Source: Pseudomonas syringae
Lineage (GTDB): Bacteria > Pseudomonadota > Gammaproteobacteria > Pseudomonadales > Pseudomonadaceae
NCBI RefSeq assembly: GCF_001698815.1
Contig: NZ_LGSI01000040.1
Location: 19,750-83,749, forward strand
Reading direction: 5' to 3'
DNA length: 64,000 bases
The notes under the pieces were generated by a model. That model saw only the letters and a list, made by a program, of their open reading frames with translations, did no database searches and had not been told where the DNA came from. The position numbers were made by a program, and so were the translations under genes. Of this stretch, positions 8,693 to 16,600 are shown in pieces (within the stretch, counting starts at the first letter, position 1; each line of letters begins with the position of its first letter).

Positions 8693-10027
8693 TTAGGCGG
8701 CTACCACCAACTCCACCGGCAAATCCAGCGTGGCAACAAACCCACCTTGCGGATGGTTTGCCAGCACCAGATCGCCACCGTGGCGCTGGGCGGCGCGTTT
8801 GGCGATGGCCAGCCCAAGGCCGTGCCCCGGCGCAGTCTGGCCGGGCGCCCGATAGAAGGGTTCACCCAGTTGCGTCAGATGTTCATCGGCCACGCCCGGC
8901 CCGTGGTCGCGCACGCTCAGCTGCAATCGATCACCGACACGCAAGGCCTGCATTTCGATGGGCTCGCCGGTCGGGTTGAAGCGCAAGGCGTTGCGCAGCA
9001 GGTTGTCCAGCGCCCGCTCCAGCATGTCCGGCCAGCCTTGCAGTTGCAGATCCTCCTGCACGCTTACCTGAATCTGTTGATCGCCACCGTCGAGCTTCGC
9101 GTCGTTTTTCAGGCGTAACAACAAGTGGTTCAAATCCACCGGTTCGGCACTGCCAAAATCCGCATCCAGACGCGCCAACGCAAGAATTTCGCTGATCAAC
9201 GCTTCCAGGCGATCACATTCACGGTTCAGACGTGGCCACAGCTTGTCGCGTTCGGCCGGTTCCGCGCGTTCGGCCAAGGCCAGGGCGATGCGTAGTCGTG
9301 CCAGTGGCGAGCGCAGTTCATGGGACACATCGCGCAATAGCTGACGCTGGCTGCTGATGAGGCTTTGCAGGCGTGCGCCCATGCGGTTGAAGTCGTTCGC
9401 CAAGACGCCGAATTCATCGCGACGATTGGCCAGCTGCGCCAGGCTGTTCTGCTGATAGGTGGTCTGCCCCAGATCATGGACCGCACCGCGCAGGCGGCTG
9501 AGCGGGCGGGTGATCGACAGCGTGACCAGCAAACTGAACAACGTCAGCACCACCAGCGCGATGCCCAGCGCGCTGAGCGGCCACATCAGGCTGTCTCGAT
9601 GCCAGGCGTCCAGTTCCGGATGGGGAATGCGATAGATCAGCAGATAGTTTTCGCCGGTTTTCTCACTGGTGTATTCCGACGTCAGGCGCCGCCATGGCAG
9701 CTGGCGCGAGTCGTCACCCTGGCGCGCTTCGAGGGCGGCTGCGCGGGGCGAGAAAGTCCCGCGTACAACCGGGTCGCCGCTCTCATTGAGGACCTGAACG
9801 TCAATGTGGTACTTACGCTTGAGGTTTTGCAGGTAGTCCTGCGCGGCGTCTTCGCCCTGACTTTCGTACAGCTTGGTCCAGGTCTGCGGCAATTTGTGCA
9901 GGCCTGGATGACGACTGAGGATCCACGCGTCCTGATTGAGCATGTGGCCCAGCAGAATCGACAGGCCTGCAACCAGGGCAATAGCCAGCCAGAAACTGGC
10001 CAGGATTCGCCAGAACAATGAACGCAC
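8693..10027 (-). CDS. cpxA: CpxA-like sensor histidine kinase
   Basis: A 444-residue membrane kinase of the envelope-stress Cpx system. From the GTG at 10027: membrane helix 1 (about 7-28), a periplasmic sensor of ~125 residues, membrane helix 2 (about 150-172), a HAMP linker, the phospho-accepting histidine in RDVSHELRSPLARLR (about residue 240), and an ATPase domain with the N box (LDNLLRNALRF), G1 (VRDHGPGV) and G2 (GHGLGLAIAKR). The adjacent CpxR and CpxP-like genes identify the system. It is third in a leftward cluster, separated from the cpxP-like gene by a hairpin that may attenuate its transcription. Confidence 0.9.
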   Translation of the reverse strand: MRSLFWRILASFWLAIALVAGLSILLGHMLNQDAWILSRHPGLHKLPQTWTKLYESQGEDAAQDYLQNLKRKYHIDVQVLNESGDPVVRGTFSPRAAALEARQGDDSRQLPWRRLTSEYTSEKTGENYLLIYRIPHPELDAWHRDSLMWPLSALGIALVVLTLFSLLVTLSITRPLSRLRGAVHDLGQTTYQQNSLAQLANRRDEFGVLANDFNRMGARLQSLISSQRQLLRDVSHELRSPLARLRIALALAERAEPAERDKLWPRLNRECDRLEALISEILALARLDADFGSAEPVDLNHLLLRLKNDAKLDGGDQQIQVSVQEDLQLQGWPDMLERALDNLLRNALRFNPTGEPIEMQALRVGDRLQLSVRDHGPGVADEHLTQLGEPFYRAPGQTAPGHGLGLAIAKRAAQRHGGDLVLANHPQGGFVATLDLPVELVVAA

Positions 10028-10046
10028 GTGAAACCCCCAAATAGAG

Positions 10047-10077
10047 AAAACCCGACACGCTTGGGGAGTGTCGGGTT
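10047..10077 (-). terminator. Hairpin between cpxP-like gene and cpxA (attenuator-like terminator)
   Basis: Read leftward, AACCCGACAC, a 9-base loop and GTGTCGGGTT form a 10-bp stem followed by TTTTCTC. It lies in the 66-bp gap after the cpxP-like stop codon and before the cpxA GTG. A leaky terminator here would let the periplasmic protein be made in excess of the kinase. Efficiency is not knowable from sequence. Confidence 0.7.
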
Positions 10078-10093
10078 CAGGTGGATCGATGGA

Positions 10094-10540
10094 TTACTGG
10101 GCTTTTTGAGCCTTTTGCGCTTTCCAGGCTTCGAACTCTGCGCGATCAGCCCTGTGTTGCGCACGCTCTTTCTGCATTTCGTCGAATTCCTTCTGCTGAT
10201 CCGGCTTGAGCAATGCGCGGATGTCGGCTTGGGTCTTGGTCCGTTTTGCGTCCAGTTCGTCCTTCATGGCTTTCTGGTCTGCGGCAGGCAGTTTGGCCAG
10301 GTACTTCTCAGCGACTTCCTTGCGGTCGTGCATCTGTGCGCCCATCAATTTGCCGATCTGCTGACGCTGTTCCTTGCTCAGGTCCAGCTTGTCGAAAGGA
10401 CCGCGATCATGATGCATCATGCCCATGCGTGGACCTTCGTGGCCAACACCATCCCGATCAGGGCCATCAGCCGGTGGCATCGCCATGGCGACGGTAGGCA
10501 GAGCAGCAGCAAACATCAAAGCGATTAGAGTCTTGCGCAT
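10094..10540 (-). CDS. Spy/CpxP-family periplasmic protein
   Basis: A 148-residue secreted protein with a signal peptide (about 1-21, cleaved after VAMA), then a helical, Gln/Lys-rich body. The segment LDLSKEQRQQIGKLM and a second degenerate copy near LLKPDQQKEFDEMQ are the paired LTxxQ motifs of the CpxP/Spy family, which act as periplasmic chaperones and, for CpxP, dampen the CpxA kinase. A histidine/methionine-rich stretch (MGMMHHDRG) could bind metals. It stands between cpxR and cpxA, with its own upstream region carrying a GTAAA-N6-GTAAA element. cpxP is the likely role; Spy is an alternative name. Confidence 0.88.
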   Translation of the reverse strand: MRKTLIALMFAAALPTVAMAMPPADGPDRDGVGHEGPRMGMMHHDRGPFDKLDLSKEQRQQIGKLMGAQMHDRKEVAEKYLAKLPAADQKAMKDELDAKRTKTQADIRALLKPDQQKEFDEMQKERAQHRADRAEFEAWKAQKAQKAQ

Positions 10541-10623
10541 GGTGTATCTCCTTGTCTCGAATCCGGCTCGTTGCCGGTTGAGCCCAGTTTAGGGAGATCA
10601 AGGTCAAGGGCGGTCAGGCTAGC

Positions 10624-10639
10624 GTAAAGCTTCGGTAAA
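10624..10639 (+). promoter_or_regulatory. Candidate CpxR box (GTAAA-N6-GTAAA)
   Basis: Direct repeats GTAAA at 10624-10628 and 10635-10639 are separated by GCTTCG. The known CpxR consensus is two GTAAA repeats with about five intervening bases. The site lies 84 bp upstream of the CpxP-like start codon and downstream of cpxR, where autoregulation of the cpxP/cpxA segment would be expected. It reads on the strand opposite to the genes, which CpxR boxes tolerate. Confidence 0.6.
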
Positions 10640-10649
10640 GAGGTTTTGC

Positions 10650-10737
10650 GTAGGACCGGCTTTAGCCGGGAGGCGGCGGTCTTTCTTGCCGTGGTTGCGC
10701 GCCTGCCCTGGCACCTCGCGGATAAATCCGCTCCTAC
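10650..10737. repeat. REP inverted pair (copy 3)
   Basis: GTAGGACCGGCTTTAGCCGG at the left end and, ~45 bases on, CGCGGATAAATCCGCTCCTAC as the inverse unit. It occupies the cpxR-cpxP intergenic region directly next to the candidate CpxR box. Confidence 0.85.
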
Positions 10738-10747
10738 GACCCCATCG

Positions 10748-11425
10748 CTAGACGGCGTAATAATACCCGCGACTACGCAGCGCCATGATGCGCGGGCGGC
10801 CGTCCGGGTGGGGGCCGATTTTCTTGCGCAGGTTGCTGACGTGCATGTCCAGACTGCGGTCATACAGCGTCAGTTTGCGGCCCAGTGCCAGTTGCGCCAG
10901 TTCCTGCTTGTCCAGTGGTTCGCCGGGTTGGCGCAGCAGCGCTTCGAGCAGGCGGCTTTCCGAAACGGTGAGCGTCAACTCCTTCTCGTCGATGATGACC
11001 ACGCCGCGCATCGGGCTGAAGCACAGGTCGCCCAATTCCAGCTGGGTCGACACCGCGGTCGGATGACTGCGCCGCAGCACTGCGCGCAGACGGGCAGTCA
11101 GCTCGCGAGGATCGCAGGGTTTGGCCAGATAATCGTCGGCACCCAGTTCGAGGCCGAGAATCCGGTCCAGGGGTTCGCCGCGTGCCGAGAGCATCAGCAC
11201 CGGCAGGTCCGGGTGGTCGTTGCGCAATTGCTTGAGCAGTTCCAGGCCGCTGCCATCGGGCAGCATCACATCCAGGACAACCGCAGCCGGTGCCGATTCG
11301 GCAAGGGCTCGCCGGGCGCTGTTGCCGTCGTGACAGGCGCGCACCACAAAGCCTTCCTGGCTTAACCAACTGCTCAGAAGCTCACACAGCTCCTGGTCAT
11401 CATCTATAAGTAGCAGCTCGCTCAT
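10748..11425 (-). CDS. cpxR: CpxR-like response regulator (OmpR family)
   Basis: A 225-residue two-domain regulator. The receiver has the acidic pair in IDDDQELCE (8-10), the phosphorylation aspartate in VVLDVMLPDGSG (about 52), the threonine/serine switch in MLSARGE and the lysine in YLAKPCDPREL. The C-terminal winged helix has the OmpR recognition pattern DRSLDMHVSNLRKKIG. Phosphorylated by CpxA, it controls envelope-stress genes. The start lies 7 bp after the stop of the YgiM-like anchor gene, so the two are probably cotranscribed. Confidence 0.93.
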   Translation of the reverse strand: MSELLLIDDDQELCELLSSWLSQEGFVVRACHDGNSARRALAESAPAAVVLDVMLPDGSGLELLKQLRNDHPDLPVLMLSARGEPLDRILGLELGADDYLAKPCDPRELTARLRAVLRRSHPTAVSTQLELGDLCFSPMRGVVIIDEKELTLTVSESRLLEALLRQPGEPLDKQELAQLALGRKLTLYDRSLDMHVSNLRKKIGPHPDGRPRIMALRSRGYYYAV

Positions 11426-11432
11426 GTCTCAC

Positions 11433-11846
11433 TCAATTTAGCCACTGTCGGCGCTGTCTACGCCAACCGCTGGCAAAAATACCGCACAAAAGGGCGATCA
11501 TCGCAACGCCGCCCCCCGCGACGAACCATTGTTGTTGCTCCGTCAGGATGCGTTGGGGCTCGACGGATTGTGACTCTTTGAGCTGCAACTTGAGCTTTTG
11601 GTTCTCCTGGCGAAGACGACTCAGTTGCGCGCTTTCGCGTTCGGCGCTGGTGTTTTGCAGTTGTTTGATCAGCTCTTCGCGCTGCCGCTCGCTGTCGCGC
11701 AGGCGCAGTTGCAGCTCATTGAGCTGGCTCTGCGCAACCGGCTCCGGCTGAACGTGCGCGGCGAAACCACTTGTTTCCTCGGCCTGGGCGAGTGTCGCGC
11801 CCATGACCAATACCATCACTAACAGACATCGCGGACCTGAACGCAT
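11433..11846 (-). CDS. YgiM-like membrane-anchor coiled-coil protein lacking an SH3 domain
   Basis: A 137-residue protein from the ATG at 11846 (GGGG ten bases upstream; a TTG at 11864 is the alternative). It has a signal peptide (about 1-22, MVLVMGATLAQAEE), a coiled coil of ~60 residues rich in Gln, Glu and Arg (about 38-100), and a C-terminal membrane anchor WFVAGGGVAMIALLCGIF ending in RRQRRQWLN. The anchor and ending resemble YgiM-type proteins (SH3-plus-anchor family), but the usual N-terminal bacterial SH3 domain is absent. It would be periplasmic with a short basic cytoplasmic tail. Position right before cpxR suggests an envelope role; function unknown. Confidence 0.8.
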   Translation of the reverse strand: MRSGPRCLLVMVLVMGATLAQAEETSGFAAHVQPEPVAQSQLNELQLRLRDSERQREELIKQLQNTSAERESAQLSRLRQENQKLKLQLKESQSVEPQRILTEQQQWFVAGGGVAMIALLCGIFASGWRRQRRQWLN

Positions 11847-11937
11847 CTGAACCCCTGTTTTCAAGCAGTGTTTTTATAGAACATTCAGAAGGTTGTCGGC
11901 AGGGGGATAAGAATGATTAATGACGAGCGGGGATTGT

Positions 11938-11968
11938 GCGATTGTTGCTCCGGTCGAGCAACAATCGC
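11938..11968. repeat. Perfect 13-bp inverted repeat
   Basis: GCGATTGTTGCTC, a five-base loop, and GAGCAACAATCGC. It lies 17 bp downstream of the yciI stop and ~90 bp upstream of the YgiM-like gene (both leftward). There is no U-run on either side, so it is not a standard terminator; it may be a structured leader or protein-binding site. Confidence 0.7.
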
Positions 11969-11984
11969 GACGGTTGACGGCTAT

Positions 11985-12284
11985 TTAAGGCAGGACAAGT
12001 TTGAACGGCTTGACCACGACATGTTCGTAGACGCCAGCTTTGACGTACGGGTCGGCTTCGGCCCAGGCCTTGGCCGCACTGAGTGAGTCGAACTCGGCAA
12101 CGATCAGGCTACCAGTGAAACCGGCCGCGCCTGGATCATTGCTGTCCACCGCCGGGTTCGGGCCGGCCAGGATCAGACGGCCTTCATCCTTGAGCGCGTT
12201 CAAGCGCTCTAAATGGGCGGGACGAACGCTCAGGCGTTTTTCCAGGGAGTTTTCAACGTCTGTGGCAACGATTGCGTAGAGCAT
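11985..12284 (-). CDS. yciI: YciI-family protein
   Basis: A 99-residue single-domain protein of the YCII superfamily (ferredoxin-like fold related to dimeric alpha-beta barrels and chlorophenol dehalogenase). It begins [18 protein letters not shown] and keeps the conserved Arg-Pro-x-His-Leu element (VRPAHLERL, about 21-29), plus [25 protein letters not shown], the typical DPY motif. The histidine of RPAHL is the proposed catalytic residue; the natural reaction is unknown. It is immediately downstream of yciB (TGA-C-ATG junction), forming the common yciB-yciI pair. Confidence 0.94.
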   Translation of the reverse strand: MLYAIVATDVENSLEKRLSVRPAHLERLNALKDEGRLILAGPNPAVDSNDPGAAGFTGSLIVAEFDSLSAAKAWAEADPYVKAGVYEHVVVKPFKLVLP

Positions 12285-12285
12285 G

Positions 12286-12888
12286 TCAGTCCTCGGTTTT
12301 TGTTGAAGGTGGAGGTGTTTCGGGATCATGCATGTGGCGGGCAAGGAACAGGCCCTGGCCGACCAGGAACAATAGCGTCATGCCCAAGCTGCCGAAGACT
12401 TTGAAGTCGACCCAGAATTCCTGATAGGTAAACGCCACGTACAGGTTGGCCGCGCCGCAGAACAGGAAGAAGATAATCCAGGCGATGTTCAGCTTGGTCC
12501 AGATGGCCTGCGGCAAGGTCAGGGCATGGCCCATGATGCGCTGGATCAACGGGCGGTCGCCGATGAAGTGGCTACCGGCAAATGCCAGGGCGAACAACCA
12601 GTTCACCACTGGAGCTTTCCATTTCAGGAAGGTCTCGCTGTGAAACGCTAGCGTCAGGCTACCGAACACCAGACAGGCGACCAGCGTCAGCCATTGGCTT
12701 TTTTCCAGCTTGCCTTGCTTGACGAACAGAATGCCGTAGACCACCACAGAACTGATGATCAACATGGCGGTCGCACTGAATATGCCACCTACCATGACGC
12801 TGTGACCCAGGATGTCGACGGCGCGAGGCTCGATTTTATAAACGATGAAAAACAGCAACAGCGGGATGAAGTCGATGAATTGTTTCAC
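12286..12888 (-). CDS. yciB: Inner-membrane septation protein YciB (IspZ)
   Basis: A 200-residue polytopic membrane protein when started at the GTG at 12888, which yields the family N-terminus (M)[18 protein letters not shown]. Five or six hydrophobic segments follow, with [17 protein letters not shown] and [11 protein letters not shown] as conserved family landmarks. YciB is linked to cell division/envelope maintenance and septation in enterobacteria and Shigella. Reading further upstream to an ATG at 12927 would add 13 residues not expected in the family. It diverges from the PHP gene across ~65 bp and is followed by yciI. Confidence 0.95.
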   Translation of the reverse strand: MKQFIDFIPLLLFFIVYKIEPRAVDILGHSVMVGGIFSATAMLIISSVVVYGILFVKQGKLEKSQWLTLVACLVFGSLTLAFHSETFLKWKAPVVNWLFALAFAGSHFIGDRPLIQRIMGHALTLPQAIWTKLNIAWIIFFLFCGAANLYVAFTYQEFWVDFKVFGSLGMTLLFLVGQGLFLARHMHDPETPPPSTKTED

Positions 12889-12954
12889 AATGGCAGCCAG
12901 AAGCAGGATGTGGCGGCATAATAACAAACATCAATGACAGCGAAAGCGCCACCT

Positions 12955-13818
12955 ATGAATGTTGACCTGCACTGCCACAGCACTGCTTCCGATGGCGCCA
13001 TGGCGCCTGCGGATCTGGTTGCGCGTGCTTATGAAAACGGCGTGCGCGTCTTGTCCCTGACCGATCACGACACCCTCGAAGGCCTCGAAGAAGCCCGGAC
13101 TGCGGCGCATGCGCTGGGTATGCAGCTGGTCAACGGGGTCGAATTATCCTGCACCTGGGGCGGTGCGACCATCCACATTCTGGGCTATGGTTTCGACGTC
13201 AATGCGCCGCTTCTGGTCGAGGCAATTGCCCGTTTGCACACTGGACGCTGGCTGCGTGCCGAAGAAATAAGTCGTAAATTGGCGATCAAAGGTATGCCCG
13301 GAGCGCTGGAAGGTGCCCGAGCGATCCAGCAGGAACTCGGCGACAGCGGTAATGCGCCAGCCCGTCCGCACTTCGCCGACTTCATGGTGCGTGAAGGTTT
13401 CGTCAAGGATCGCGCGGAAGCGTTTCGTAAATGGCTGGGTGCCGGAAAGCTGGGTGACGTCAAGCTGCACTGGCCTACTCTGGAGGATACTGTCGCGATG
13501 TTGCGCGCTTCTGGAGCCTGGGTCAGCCTTGCGCACCCCGCGCACTACGATTTCACTCGCAGCAAACGTCGTAAACTGGTCGCCGAGTTTCTTCAGGCTG
13601 GCGGCCATGCCATAGAAGTGGTCAATGGTCTGCAACCTGCCGAGCAGGTCGGGACATTGGCCATCCTGGCTCGTGAATTCGGTCTGCTGGTAAGCGCCGG
13701 CAGTGACTTCCACGCTCCTGGCGCCTGGTCCGAGATCGGTATTTATCGACCGTTGCCCGAAGATCTGCCGCCACTTTGGTGTCGATTCAAACATGACCAG
13801 CCTACTGCCGCCGTCTGA
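12955..13818 (+). CDS. PHP-domain phosphoesterase (RNase AM/YciV type)
   Basis: A 287-residue metal-dependent phosphoesterase. Metal ligands are in DLHCHSTASDG (residues 3-13), LTDHDTLEG, GVELSC, LAHPAHYD and SAGSDFHAPG, the standard PHP set. The E. coli homologue YciV (RNase AM) removes nucleotides from the 5' end of rRNA fragments and hydrolyses 3',5'-nucleotide bisphosphates. Start chosen at 12955, where the protein begins MNVDLHCHS as in homologues; an ATG at 12934 would add seven residues. Adjacent to yciO-like and scpAB, an arrangement common in gammaproteobacteria. Confidence 0.93.
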   Translation: MNVDLHCHSTASDGAMAPADLVARAYENGVRVLSLTDHDTLEGLEEARTAAHALGMQLVNGVELSCTWGGATIHILGYGFDVNAPLLVEAIARLHTGRWLRAEEISRKLAIKGMPGALEGARAIQQELGDSGNAPARPHFADFMVREGFVKDRAEAFRKWLGAGKLGDVKLHWPTLEDTVAMLRASGAWVSLAHPAHYDFTRSKRRKLVAEFLQAGGHAIEVVNGLQPAEQVGTLAILAREFGLLVSAGSDFHAPGAWSEIGIYRPLPEDLPPLWCRFKHDQPTAAV

Positions 13819-13831
13819 ACAGGAAGATACC

Positions 13832-14461
13832 GTGAGTCAATTTTTCCAGGTCCACCCGGAAAACCCGCAGCCGCGCCTGATCAAACAGGCCGCAGAAATC
13901 ATCAAGGCCGGCGGGCTGGTGGTCTATCCCACTGATTCCTCCTATGCATTGGGTTGTCAGATCGGCGACAAGAGCGCCATCGAGCGAATCCGCCGCCTGC
14001 GCCAACTGGACGACAAGCACAACTTCACCCTGATGTGCTGCGATCTGTCGCAGCTGGGGCTGTTCGCCAAAGTTGATACCGGCGCGTTTCGTGCGCTCAA
14101 GGCGCATACGCCGGGGCCATACACCTTCATTCTCAACGCTACCCGGGAAGTGCCGCGACTGGTGCTACATCCCAAGCGCCGGACCATCGGTCTGCGCGTG
14201 CCGGGTCATCCCATTGCGCAGGCGCTGCTTGAAGAACTGGGCGAACCGCTGATGAGCGTCAGCCTGATCATGCCGGGGGACAGTGTGCCCATGAGCGATC
14301 CCTACGAAATGCGTCAGCTCCTGGAACGCCAGGTGGACCTGATCATTGATGGTGGCATCGGCGGGATTTCCGCATCAACGGTCATCAATCTGGCCGACGG
14401 CGAGCCTCAGGTGATCCGCGTCGGCTGCGGCGATCCAACCCCGTTCGGTGTGGAAGCGTAA
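13832..14461 (+). CDS. YciO-like protein of the YrdC/Sua5 family
   Basis: A 209-residue protein from the GTG at 13832 (AGGAAG 7 bp upstream), overlapping the PHP gene's end by a few bases in another frame upstream. It has the YrdC dsRNA-binding fold: GGLVVYPTDSSYALGCQ, RLRQLDDKHNFTLMC, and the HPKRRTIGLRVPGHP stretch. Sua5/YrdC make threonylcarbamoyl-AMP for tRNA t6A; YciO relatives lack part of the lysine/arginine constellation (KHNF instead of KRP) and have weak or no such activity reported. YciO is therefore the safer name. TAATG junction with scpA. Confidence 0.9.
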   Translation: MSQFFQVHPENPQPRLIKQAAEIIKAGGLVVYPTDSSYALGCQIGDKSAIERIRRLRQLDDKHNFTLMCCDLSQLGLFAKVDTGAFRALKAHTPGPYTFILNATREVPRLVLHPKRRTIGLRVPGHPIAQALLEELGEPLMSVSLIMPGDSVPMSDPYEMRQLLERQVDLIIDGGIGGISASTVINLADGEPQVIRVGCGDPTPFGVEA

Positions 14462-15279
14462 TGACCCTGGCGGAAACGGTAGACAGCCAGGCCGGCGCCC
14501 AGCAGGAACTGCCATTCGCCATGGTCTATGGCCAGGCGGTCATGCAGATGCCGGTGGACCTGTATATTCCGCCGGATGCCCTTGAAGTCTTTCTCGAAGC
14601 CTTCGAAGGCCCGCTGGATCTGCTGCTCTACCTGATCCGCAAACAGAACATCGACATCCTCGACATCCCGGTGGCCGAGATTACCAAGCAGTACATGGGT
14701 TACGTCGAGCTGATGAAAACCGTACGCCTGGAACTGGCCGCCGAGTATCTGGTGATGGCCGCCATGCTCGCCGAGATCAAGTCGCGCATGCTCCTGCCGC
14801 GTTCGGCGGCTATTGAGGAGGAAGAAGACGACCCCCGCGCCGAGCTGATTCGTCGTCTGCAAGAGTACGAACGCTTCAAGGCTGCCGCCGAAGGCATCGA
14901 CCGCCTGACCCGAGTGGGCCGCGATGTCAGCGTGCCCCGGCTGGATGCGCCGGAAGCCAGGGCTCGCAAGCTGTTGCCGGATGTCAGTCTGGACGAGCTA
15001 TTGATGTCCATGGCCGAAGTACTGCGCCGGGGCGATATGTTTGAAAGCCATCAGGTCAGCCGTGAAGCGCTCTCCACCCGCGAGCGCATGAGTGACGTGC
15101 TGGAGCGTCTCAAAGGCGGCGGTTTCGTGCCGTTTGCCGAGCTGTTCACTGCCGAAGAAGGGCGGCTTGGCGTGGTCGTGACCTTCATGGCGGTGCTTGA
15201 GCTGGTCAAGGAATCCTTGGTGGAATTGGTGCAGAACGAGCCCTTTGCGGCGATCCATGTCCGGGCGCGAGCCGAATAA
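14461..15279 (+). CDS. scpA: Segregation and condensation protein ScpA
   Basis: A 272-residue kleisin of the SMC-ScpAB condensin. The signature FEGPLDLLLYLIRKQNIDILDIPVAEIT (given here in part: FEGPLDLLLYLIRK, IDILDIPV) spans about residues 45-75, followed by ELAAEYLVMAAMLAEIKSRMLLP, as in all ScpA proteins. The C-terminal winged helix (about 190-270) would bind the SMC cap. The start overlaps the yciO-like stop (TAATG); an N-terminal extension of ~40 residues precedes the kleisin motif. The scpB gene begins 10 bp after the stop. Confidence 0.96.
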   Translation: MTLAETVDSQAGAQQELPFAMVYGQAVMQMPVDLYIPPDALEVFLEAFEGPLDLLLYLIRKQNIDILDIPVAEITKQYMGYVELMKTVRLELAAEYLVMAAMLAEIKSRMLLPRSAAIEEEEDDPRAELIRRLQEYERFKAAAEGIDRLTRVGRDVSVPRLDAPEARARKLLPDVSLDELLMSMAEVLRRGDMFESHQVSREALSTRERMSDVLERLKGGGFVPFAELFTAEEGRLGVVVTFMAVLELVKESLVELVQNEPFAAIHVRARAE

Positions 15280-15289
15280 GAGCAGAGCA

Positions 15290-16078
15290 ATGAACCTCAA
15301 CGAACCCCGCGAGCTGGCACCGCTGCTGGAAGCTTTTCTATTGGCCTCGGGCAAACCGCAATCGCTGGAACGCCTTTTCGAACTCTTTGAAGAAGGCGAA
15401 CGCCCCGAACCACCGGTGTTCAAGAAAGCCCTGGAATTGCTGCGCAAGTCCTGCGATGGTCGGGCGTTCGAGCTCAAGGAAGTTGCCTCGGGCTACCGCT
15501 TGCAGATCCGCGAGAAGTTTTCGCCCTGGGTCGGTCGACTGTGGGAAGAACGCCCGCAGCGCTATTCCCGGGCCATGCTGGAAACCATGGCGCTGATTGC
15601 CTATCGCCAGCCGATTACCCGTGGCGAAATCGAAGACGTGCGGGGCGTTGCGGTCAACAGTCATATCGTCAAGACCTTGCTGGAACGCGAGTGGATCCGG
15701 GTCGTGGGTTATCGCGATGTACCGGGCAAGCCTGCGATGTTCGCCACCACCAAGGGCTTTCTCGATCACTTCAACCTGAAAAACCTCGACGATTTGCCGC
15801 CGCTGGCCGACCTGCGTGAGCTGGAGCCTGATCCGATCCTAGACTTCGAAGACGCCCCGGTGCCGGCGCACTTGCAGGCGCTGGCCGACGCCAGCCTCGA
15901 CCCGGACGCCGAACCCGAGCCGCCACGGGATGAAACCAGCTTCCGCAGCTTGCTGGTGGAACTCGATTCCATGGAGCAGGGGCTGAAAATCGATTTCGAC
16001 GATTTATTGATCAATGAGCCTGATACAGAGTCTGAATTGGCAGATGACCCTGAAGACGACAAGAATCCGGGTGCCTGA
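15290..16078 (+). CDS. scpB: Segregation and condensation protein ScpB
   Basis: A 262-residue partner of ScpA in the condensin complex. Two winged-helix domains are seen: residues about 8-85 (LLEAFLLASGKPQSLERL) and about 90-170, with the conserved ALIAYRQPITRGEIEDVRGVAV motif and LLEREWIRVVGYRDVPGKP. An acidic low-complexity C-terminal tail (~90 residues, many Asp/Glu) extends beyond the usual ~180-200-residue core, as in other pseudomonads. AGAGCA precedes the ATG at 15290. The operon scpA-scpB ends at a REP pair. Confidence 0.95.
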   Translation: MNLNEPRELAPLLEAFLLASGKPQSLERLFELFEEGERPEPPVFKKALELLRKSCDGRAFELKEVASGYRLQIREKFSPWVGRLWEERPQRYSRAMLETMALIAYRQPITRGEIEDVRGVAVNSHIVKTLLEREWIRVVGYRDVPGKPAMFATTKGFLDHFNLKNLDDLPPLADLRELEPDPILDFEDAPVPAHLQALADASLDPDAEPEPPRDETSFRSLLVELDSMEQGLKIDFDDLLINEPDTESELADDPEDDKNPGA

Positions 16079-16094
16079 CAAATCGCTGGCATCC

Positions 16095-16185
16095 GTAGGA
16101 CCGGCTTCAGCCGGGAGAGCGACAGATCTGACGACGCAGCTGTTGGGAATTCCCAGGCCGCCTCCCGGCTGAAGCCGGTCCTACG
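16095..16185. repeat. REP inverted pair (copy 4)
   Basis: GTAGGACCGGCTTCAGCCGG and, ~50 bases later, its near-perfect inverse CCGGCTGAAGCCGGTCCTAC. This is the cleanest pair in the window and lies just after scpB, before the DUF1289 gene. Confidence 0.92.
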
Positions 16186-16226
16186 GAATGCGATCTCGCC
16201 ATTAACCTTTATTTCGGCGGCACTCC

Positions 16227-16415
16227 ATGAGCAGCAAAAACCCCTGCATCAGCCTCTGCAAATTCGACGATGACATTTGCCTCGGGTGCGGCCGCAGCAA
16301 GAAAGAAATCAAAAGCTGGAAGAAGATGGACAAGGGCGAGCGGCGTGCGGTGTTGGCTGAATCCGCACTGCGTCTGGCTAAACTGAAAGGCGCCGGTCGG
16401 CGGAAAAAGAAGTGA
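16227..16415 (+). CDS. Small DUF1289 cysteine-rich protein
   Basis: A 62-residue basic protein with the DUF1289 motif: NPCISLCKFDD then CLGCGRSKKEI, i.e. C-x3-C-x6-C-x2-C, probably a metal site. A conserved W (KSWKKM) follows, and the C-terminus ends in RRKKK. Function unknown in the whole family. It stands alone between the REP pair and rluB with a short upstream GGCGG. Confidence 0.88.
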   Translation: MSSKNPCISLCKFDDDICLGCGRSKKEIKSWKKMDKGERRAVLAESALRLAKLKGAGRRKKK

Positions 16416-16600
16416 GCGGCAATATTTCGACTAGCCTGTGATGCGCAACGTGCGCCTTGAGCGTATGATTCGCGACCTTTTGGCGATTCATACTCGCCAC
16501 AGGCTTTTAGAATTTTCGCTTCGCGGCTATCCACAGCCGGAGGCAGCAGGTCACGCCGGTCCTCGGCGTCCCCTGAATCGACACACCGGGAGGTGCCCAG

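Noticed and set aside
10650..10737. CRISPR-like repetition in GC-rich stems
   Set aside because: The repeats are inverted REP units scattered singly between genes, not regularly spaced direct repeats; no cas genes.
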